64,000 nucleotides of DNA from Xestospongia muta (Eukaryota > Porifera > Demospongiae > Haplosclerida > Petrosiidae): assembly GCA_963693285.1 (NCBI GenBank), contig OY848919.1, positions 1,821,594-1,885,593 on the forward strand. The letters run 5' to 3'. The notes under the pieces are model-generated. The model ran no database searches and was not told the DNA's origin. It saw nothing but the letters and a program-made list of their open reading frames with translations. Shown one piece after another: positions 58,030-64,000 of this stretch; position 1 is the stretch's first letter; the number at the start of each line of letters is the position of its first letter. Position numbers and translations under genes: made by a program.

Positions 58030-59222
58030 CTCAATGGAGATTTGAAGAAAACGAATACTTTTATATAAAGTCATTAAAATAATTTTAGGAAGAAAGTCTA
58101 TTTTCAATCACAACAATTATTATCAAAGCTTGATCTTTCTTTACTTATTTTACATTTTTTAACACTTCACAAATCATATACATATGATATAAACAAATGA
58201 AAATGAAAGAGATTATGTTTACATCTCTTTGTTATCTATTGTTTAGACTGTTTGTATGTCATCTGACCATTTACCTGTCTGTCAGTCTATTCTTATAACT
58301 ATCAACATATATTTATCCATCTATTAAACCATCAATATAACCATCTACTTTCCATTTACTGACCATCAATTCATTCCTTATGTAATGACTCTGTATCAAC
58401 TTGTGTATTCATTCCTACCTTGTTTCTTTTATTTTGGTATTGCCATCCTTGCATCCTTTCTTATTTTAAAATGTTTTACTTACTTGTCATCTTTTACCTG
58501 AGACTAAACAAGAAAGTAAGAACAGTTTTCAAAATTCTTCATAAGTTTCCATAACTAACAAATATGTATCTATTACCAATAGATATATGTTCATTTGTTT
58601 ACATACAATTTCATGATAACAATTATGTGGGTATCAGCTGTACATTTTATATCAGTTAGCATAAAACAACTTAATAATGTCAAGTATAACAAAGAGATAT
58701 TATAAGCACCTTCTAACAAATACACATGAAAACTGAACATAAGTTGTTAATGCTCATATCTTAGCACTACACTTTAATGTGTTAATTTTTAGTTTACAAT
58801 TTCCTTGTTATGATTTGTATTTAAACCTGTTACTTTTTACAATTCTGTTGTAGAGAGAGATATTTATTTCAAGTTCTAGTTATTTTGTGAATTCAACAGT
58901 TTAAGTTGCCACATCATTCTAATGTTGTCGTGACTTCTGAAATCTTTTAAAGTCTTAGATAAAATGGAACAACAGTACATATTGTTAGATGTATTGGAAC
59001 ATAATATACTGACTAGAACACTGTTAATTGTTAATGGGTGTGGTCTACTTTAGTCTCACAATATAAGGTTTATATGTAAAAGAAAAAACATTTCAGTTAG
59101 CTTAAAGTTAACAAACTTAATGATGGCTATCAATAATTTAAATGTGTCATCAATTATATATAACAACCATTCTATTTATCTCAACAAAACCGACAAATAC
59201 TAATGATCTTAGAAACAAAGTA
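58030..59222. other. Long tail-to-tail spacer, unit 13/14
   Basis: No gene. Low-complexity CATC/CTAT block (about 58240-58460) and AT-rich block shared with 33136-34373 and 54691-55983. Confidence 0.55.
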
Positions 59223-60761
59223 TCAGTCAGCAGAAAGTCCCATTTCTCTTTCATATTCTTCTTCCTGGTTCAGATATCTTTCATAGTGTTCATCAACAAT
59301 TTGAACTATATTGATTTCATTCTCTCTCACACGGAACTTGTACCATTTAGCTAGTACTATGAATACTAACAATATAATAAAGATAACAACACTCATAGCA
59401 GCATAGTAATAGAAATTTGGACAGATAGAATTGTTATTGCAGCCAAAAGGATATTTCATATTGATATTAATAAGAAAACCAACTCCAAGAGAGGCAAATG
59501 ACATCCCAACCATCATCCCTCTCATTTCTACAGGAGACTGTGCTATTGTGAATTCCAAAGATGCTGGAAAAATCAGTGCAAAAGCAATACCAAATAATAT
59601 CTGAGGAATTAGTAATAGGTCATTGAAATATGACAAGGTATTACTCTGATACTTGAATATAACCACATAGGATAATGTGGTTGCCAAAGCAAAGACTAGT
59701 CCCAGACCTATTCTCTTCAACATACTGGGAATGTATTTATTGAAACAGGGATAAATGAAAAACTGATGGAGAAACAGTAAGAAAGCTGGAGTTATAAACT
59801 TCATTGTGTTATTTGAAATGAAGCAAGATTTAAAAGATGAATTAATAAGATTAGAATCTGTCATTAGACTCCAGTATACTTCATCAGCACAGATGAGTCC
59901 AACAATACAAATCAGCAGAGGAATAATACGAAACACTGTTTTGACATTTTCTACTTCCTCTACTGTAAAAGGTCCACCATATTTATCTTTGCCTAGGTCT
60001 AGTCGTGAAGGGTAGCCCTCCTCCCAGTAGGTCAAGGCACTACGATTCCTTGGGTACTTGTTCTTCCTGGCATAGTTGAGTACTTTAGCAATCAACTTGA
60101 CCGGATTGCTAATGAGAGGTGTAGTTTCCAGCCAATGTTTGAAAAAGGAATGAGTTATTAATACCACAGAAACTGTTACTCCTGGTGTTATGAATGATAG
60201 TATAAGAAAAGAATTAAAAGAACATCGTCCAAGTTGAAATAAAGTGAATACAACTGGTACATTAATACAATGCCAGTATATGATAGCACTTAGTTCATCT
60301 GCTGAAGCTCCCACAAGTTGATCAATATTGAACTGTACAATGTTTGCACGAAACCCAGTATATCCAATTGCACCACAAAGATATCCAAATACATAGATTA
60401 CATAAAATAATGGATTATTTTGCCAATATGTTGTTATAATAAACCCCACACCAGAAAGTATCCAAGCGAAAAAGCACAAAAAGATGCCAGTAACAATCAT
60501 CTTATAACGTCCTGTCCACACATCAGCTATCAATCCAACCAAAATGAAAATAAAGTAGAGCATACAATATCCATTACTAAAGACAATATTAGCAGTACTA
60601 TTTGGTGTATCACTTTGTTGAATGTTGGATATCATACCTTCAAAGTATCTCATAAACATGAGGTAAGTGTACATTAGAGCATCCCAGACAAGTACCAATA
60701 TAGCTGATCGTGAAGACAATTGACAGAATTGATTAAAAGATCTTGACTGATGACTTGTCAT
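59223..60761 (-). CDS. SLC15/PTR2-family transporter, copy 14
   Basis: 512 codons, intact twin of the nonsense copy at 55984-57522. Same MTSHQSRSFNQF start, shortened outside loop (RYFEGMISNIQQSDTPNST), TYLMFM in TM1 and GVNTVP-type TM5. Private: EEGYPSRLD, IIPLLICIVGLICADE, SLMTDSNLI, FALIFPASLEF, GMSFASLGVGFLININMKYP and YYYAAMSVV in TM12. Tail EEEYEREMGLSAD. Signatures complete. It is the last transporter before the window's right end. Confidence 0.9.
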   Translation of the reverse strand: MTSHQSRSFNQFCQLSSRSAILVLVWDALMYTYLMFMRYFEGMISNIQQSDTPNSTANIVFSNGYCMLYFIFILVGLIADVWTGRYKMIVTGIFLCFFAWILSGVGFIITTYWQNNPLFYVIYVFGYLCGAIGYTGFRANIVQFNIDQLVGASADELSAIIYWHCINVPVVFTLFQLGRCSFNSFLILSFITPGVTVSVVLITHSFFKHWLETTPLISNPVKLIAKVLNYARKNKYPRNRSALTYWEEGYPSRLDLGKDKYGGPFTVEEVENVKTVFRIIPLLICIVGLICADEVYWSLMTDSNLINSSFKSCFISNNTMKFITPAFLLFLHQFFIYPCFNKYIPSMLKRIGLGLVFALATTLSYVVIFKYQSNTLSYFNDLLLIPQILFGIAFALIFPASLEFTIAQSPVEMRGMMVGMSFASLGVGFLININMKYPFGCNNNSICPNFYYYAAMSVVIFIILLVFIVLAKWYKFRVRENEINIVQIVDEHYERYLNQEEEYEREMGLSAD

Positions 60762-61675
60762 TTCTCAAATGTTATACTTGAAAATACAGAAACCTAAAAA
60801 ATATAAATGTTATTCAGCAACTCTTATATTCCCAATTGTAACAATAATCTGATGCAACCTTATACATTACACATATAATATATGAACTACTTCACTGCTA
60901 TATAAATGAGGGGACAATTCACTATACTGACTAAGATATTATATACAACTGTATAACTATCATTAGTTATATGTATAGGTTGCAATTGAAAGCTTATTAT
61001 TGTTGAAAATAACCATAAACTGTTATTAATACTAATGTACTACTGTTTGTGTAGCTACATAACCTTCAGTTTGATAATACATTAGTAATTAATAGTATTA
61101 TGTTTATATTTTTTATAATTATACAACCTGTATACACTGTATTAGTTAAATCAATTTGCAACCAATCAATTTTTAAAGTTTGGTACATAATATATATATA
61201 ATATATAATAATGAATAATATATAACTTGTTTTGCAATAATAAACCACTTCTGTCAACCTTTTACATATATTTAAGACTCTAGACAAGACATGTAGTGAC
61301 ACTGGTAGTCTACAACTGTAGGTTGTATTTACCAGTTAACTTTATATCAAGTATGTTGCTGAATGGTAGGTATGAGGTCTTTTTTGGTACACATAATACA
61401 TAATATAGTAGTTAACATCACACCTCTTTATAATCAAAGTGCAAATAGACAATAGACTATGTCTTGTGCATACCACCAGTACCTAACTAATGATACATTA
61501 CAATGAATCTCAAAGCTCTGATAATCAACCACATGATTTGTCATTAGTAGCTACATCACTGACCTATAGATATGTTAAGTAAAAATTAATAAGATGATAA
61601 AAGTAATCACAGTATATCAATTTCTTATCATGATAGAAGCCTGCATGTGATTATCACATGACTCATACACAGCCA
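60762..61675. other. Head-to-head spacer, unit 14
   Basis: No gene. Transporter 5' flank (TTTTTTAGG acceptor-like site, TTTATATAG box near 60900 on the minus strand), partial MITE arm (61100-61165), decarboxylase 5' block with TGACTCA (61659-61665). Right after TGACTCATAC the sequence leaves the array pattern: the decarboxylase segment is missing. Confidence 0.55.
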
Positions 61676-62027
61676 ATTATGAACATATGTAATTCACATA
61701 CAACATTCAACATTTACAAGTCAAGTCAAATATTGGTACAAATCAATGCAGATCATAGGATCTATGATACAAAGAACACAATAGATTTTGACACTGTGAA
61801 TACATATTCTTTATTTCAGGTCATGTTATATAAAAAATGCTGTTTCATGCCAAATACATTATATACTTCCCTCTATAAATTAATAAATATACATATACAT
61901 ACATGCATACATACATACATACATACATACATACATACATACATACATACATACATACATACATACATACATACATACATACATACATACATACATACAT
62001 ACATACATACATACATACATACATACA

Positions 62028-62094
<67 letters not shown>

Positions 62095-62880
62095 AAATAA
62101 CTGGCACACAAGCAGTTGCAACAAAGACTCACAGTCAAACAATAACTCCACAAAACAATGACTCAAATAACAGTAATAAATGACAACATAAATACTGAAC
62201 CTCACTTGCTCTCTATCTCTTTTCTAACTAACTGAAATACAAAACAAATGATTTAAATACAAAACTAATTAATGAATATTAATAAGTTACTAACTGAGAC
62301 AGGATATATATATATATATATATAAATATTTTTATACATTGTTCCCAATGAGCTGGAGTCATTTTCTGAAAAGGTGGACAAGTTTAATGTTTTGTCACAA
62401 GATTCTATACATGTGACTGTGATTATACAATTATAGTTTTATTGAAACAATTAATAACAAAGACATTGGTAGTAAAAGTAGATGAATATCAATAGATTTA
62501 TCAGCATTATGTACATTCAACACTAGAATATACCACTGAGTATTAAGGAGATCTAAAGTGCATCTAATTCTGCATACAGTTGACACAATGAGACAACTTG
62601 GACCTACAAACATGATTCAACACTGAATTTAAAGGTCAGTTATTTTAGTGATCCCATATCTATGTTTTGTGTTTATTCACAGATATTCACAGATATAAAG
62701 TCTTCAATTTCCTAATAAGAACATAGAATATATATGAATACTGACAAGCTCCCAGTTTGGACATTGCCACCAACTTTGCTTTGCTGGAACTTTTACTATT
62801 CATAATAAGTTCAGGGAAATGTGTTGATTTTTGTCATCCAACCTCTTAATCCATGTATGACAAACTCTTTCAATGTTTAT
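61676..62880. other. Non-array insertion of about 1.2 kb
   Basis: Unique in the window. It contains the CATA/TA microsatellite at 61898-62092, a TA tract at 62310-62325 and otherwise mixed sequence without a convincing ORF or known domain. The array flank to its left (TTAGTTAAATCAATTTGCAACC, near 61145) appears again on its right (near 62905), so it sits between two copies of the same spacer piece. Could be a mobile insertion or a piece of another locus. Confidence 0.5.
61898..62055. repeat. (CATA)n microsatellite
   Basis: About 38 almost perfect tetranucleotide units, followed directly by a TA tract to 62092. All ORFs over it, on both strands, are artefacts. Confidence 0.95.
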
Positions 62881-63638
62881 TTACAATGTTCTATACACTG
62901 TATTAGTTAAATCAATTAGCAACCAATCAATTTTTAAAGTTTTGGTACATAATATATATATAATATATATAATAATGAATAATATATAACTTGTTTCGCA
63001 ATAATAAACCACTTCTGTCAAACTGTTGGTGTATGTAGTTACATGTATTTGAGACTTTAGACAAGACATGTAGTAACACTGGTAGTCTACAACTATAGAC
63101 TGTATTTACCAGTTAACATTATATCATTAAGTCTTTTGCTGAATGGTAGGTATAAGAAAGGTATGACACTTTTCTTCTTTTCCTCACAATAACTCCAAAA
63201 TTAGAAGATTCTCAATATTTAAAATATAATGTCAAAGTTTATGTAACACAGAGTGTGACATAATTTTTATACAATTTATTAAATAATGTTGTATTAAATA
63301 TATCACGAAAGATAGGTTTATTCAACCAATCCATGGTCATTTTGGTACTTGTTAATGCCACACCTTTTCTTTACTGAATTAAAACAGGAAATAGACTATA
63401 TATTGTGTATATAGTAAATGGATATTACCTAACTAATGAAACATTACACAGAAACTTAAAACTCTGATAATCAACTTGATGACTTGTCATTAGTAGCTAC
63501 CTCACTGACCTATAGATGTGCTAAGTAAAAAGTAATGATATGTTAAAAAGTAATCACAGTATATCAGTTTTTCTGTTATGATATAAGCCTGCATGTGATT
63601 ATCATATGACCCATATCTCTCTTCCATTTATTATTGGA
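62881..63638. other. Head-to-head spacer, duplicate right part
   Basis: No gene. 62905-63020 repeats 61145-61260. 63020-63638 matches 45400-46005, including TGACCCA in place of TGACTCA. Confidence 0.6.
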
Positions 63639-63770
63639 ATTGGCTAAACAAAATTATAATACTAGTCATTTAGAGGTTCCTTATGGACCAGAACAGAAAC
63701 CTTAGAATGATACTCTCTGCAAGATCTAGTAAAGGATACCTTACTGTAAGGGAGATTTAATGAAACCAAA
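63639..63770 (+). pseudogene. Decarboxylase-like fragment, copy 13 (start of first segment)
   Basis: ATG changed to ATT (63639), followed by NTSHLEVPYGPEQ-like sequence with the same TAG for Trp as at 46006-46140, ending in GGGAGATTTAATG. Twin of that fragment. Confidence 0.65.
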
Positions 63771-64000
63771 TGTTTTACTAAAAGATATTTAAATTATTTA
63801 AGAAAAAAACCCTGTTTTTGATCCTTACAATTATTATCAAAGCTTAATCTTTCTTTACTCATTTTTCATTTTTCAACACTTCATAGATCATAACATATGA
63901 TATAAATAAATGAAAATGAAAGAGATAATGTTTACATCTATCTCTTTTTTATCTATTTTTTAGATCTGTTTGTATGCCATCTGATCATTAACCTGTCTGT
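63771..64000. other. Tail-to-tail spacer running off the window
   Basis: No gene. Matches 46141-46370. By array logic another minus-strand transporter should lie just beyond the right edge. Confidence 0.55.

Noticed and set aside
62341..62880. Short coding-looking stretches in the 62.3-62.9 kb insertion
   Set aside because: Frames are short and interrupted on both strands and no family could be recognised.

Overview
The window looks like nuclear DNA of an AT-rich, intron-poor animal, most probably a demosponge of the Amphimedon kind. The evidence is the standard genetic code, long single-exon membrane-protein genes, AT-rich spacers full of microsatellites, MITE-like repeats, a degraded leucine-rich-repeat fragment of the kind found in NLR receptors, and repeated CGA-to-TGA nonsense changes (methyl-CpG decay, known to be strong in the heavily methylated Amphimedon genome). 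The species is an inference. No prokaryotic operon signals, tRNA, rRNA or CRISPR were seen.

The whole 64 kb is one tandem array with a repeat unit of about 3.2-5 kb. Each unit carries (a) on the minus strand a single-exon gene of 499-520 codons for a 12-TM proton-coupled oligopeptide transporter of the SLC15/PTR2 family, closest in look to the peptide/histidine transporters SLC15A3/A4, and (b) on the plus strand a copy or remnant of a PLP-dependent group II decarboxylase of the histidine/serine decarboxylase (bacterial and plant) type. The two face each other tail to tail across about 0.4-0.6 kb and head to head across about 0.24-1.9 kb.

Transporters: ten look intact (2869-4398, 7821-9383, 12667-14196, 24775-26337, 34374-35915, 38910-40460, 43437-44987, 47124-48665, 52490-54031, 59223-60761). 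One is full length but has lost its conserved ATG (30148-31602). Two carry a single nonsense codon (20119-21669, 55984-57522). One has several lesions (14568-16100). Three N-terminal scraps lie near 26.9, 32.0 and 49.3 kb.

Decarboxylases: every copy is broken. Left-hand units (1-12 kb) keep most of the catalytic domain. Units at 28-30 and 50-52 kb keep chimeric halves. Units from 32 kb rightward are mostly reduced to the first exon-like segment. Several lesions are shared between copies, so already-broken copies were amplified.

Recent duplications are plain: 1-4.9 kb against 4.9-7.5 kb; a 4,527-bp tandem copy (36.47-40.98 against 41.0-45.5 kb); 26.2-30.2 kb against 48.6-52.5 kb (22,345 bp apart, nearly identical); and 54.6-57.5 against 58.0-60.8 kb. 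The head-to-head spacers hold a MITE-like inverted-repeat element that has a microsatellite at one constant end.

Working idea: an ancestral uptake-plus-decarboxylation pair, perhaps for histidine or a similar amino acid, was amplified. The transporter half was then kept and diversified while the enzyme half decayed.
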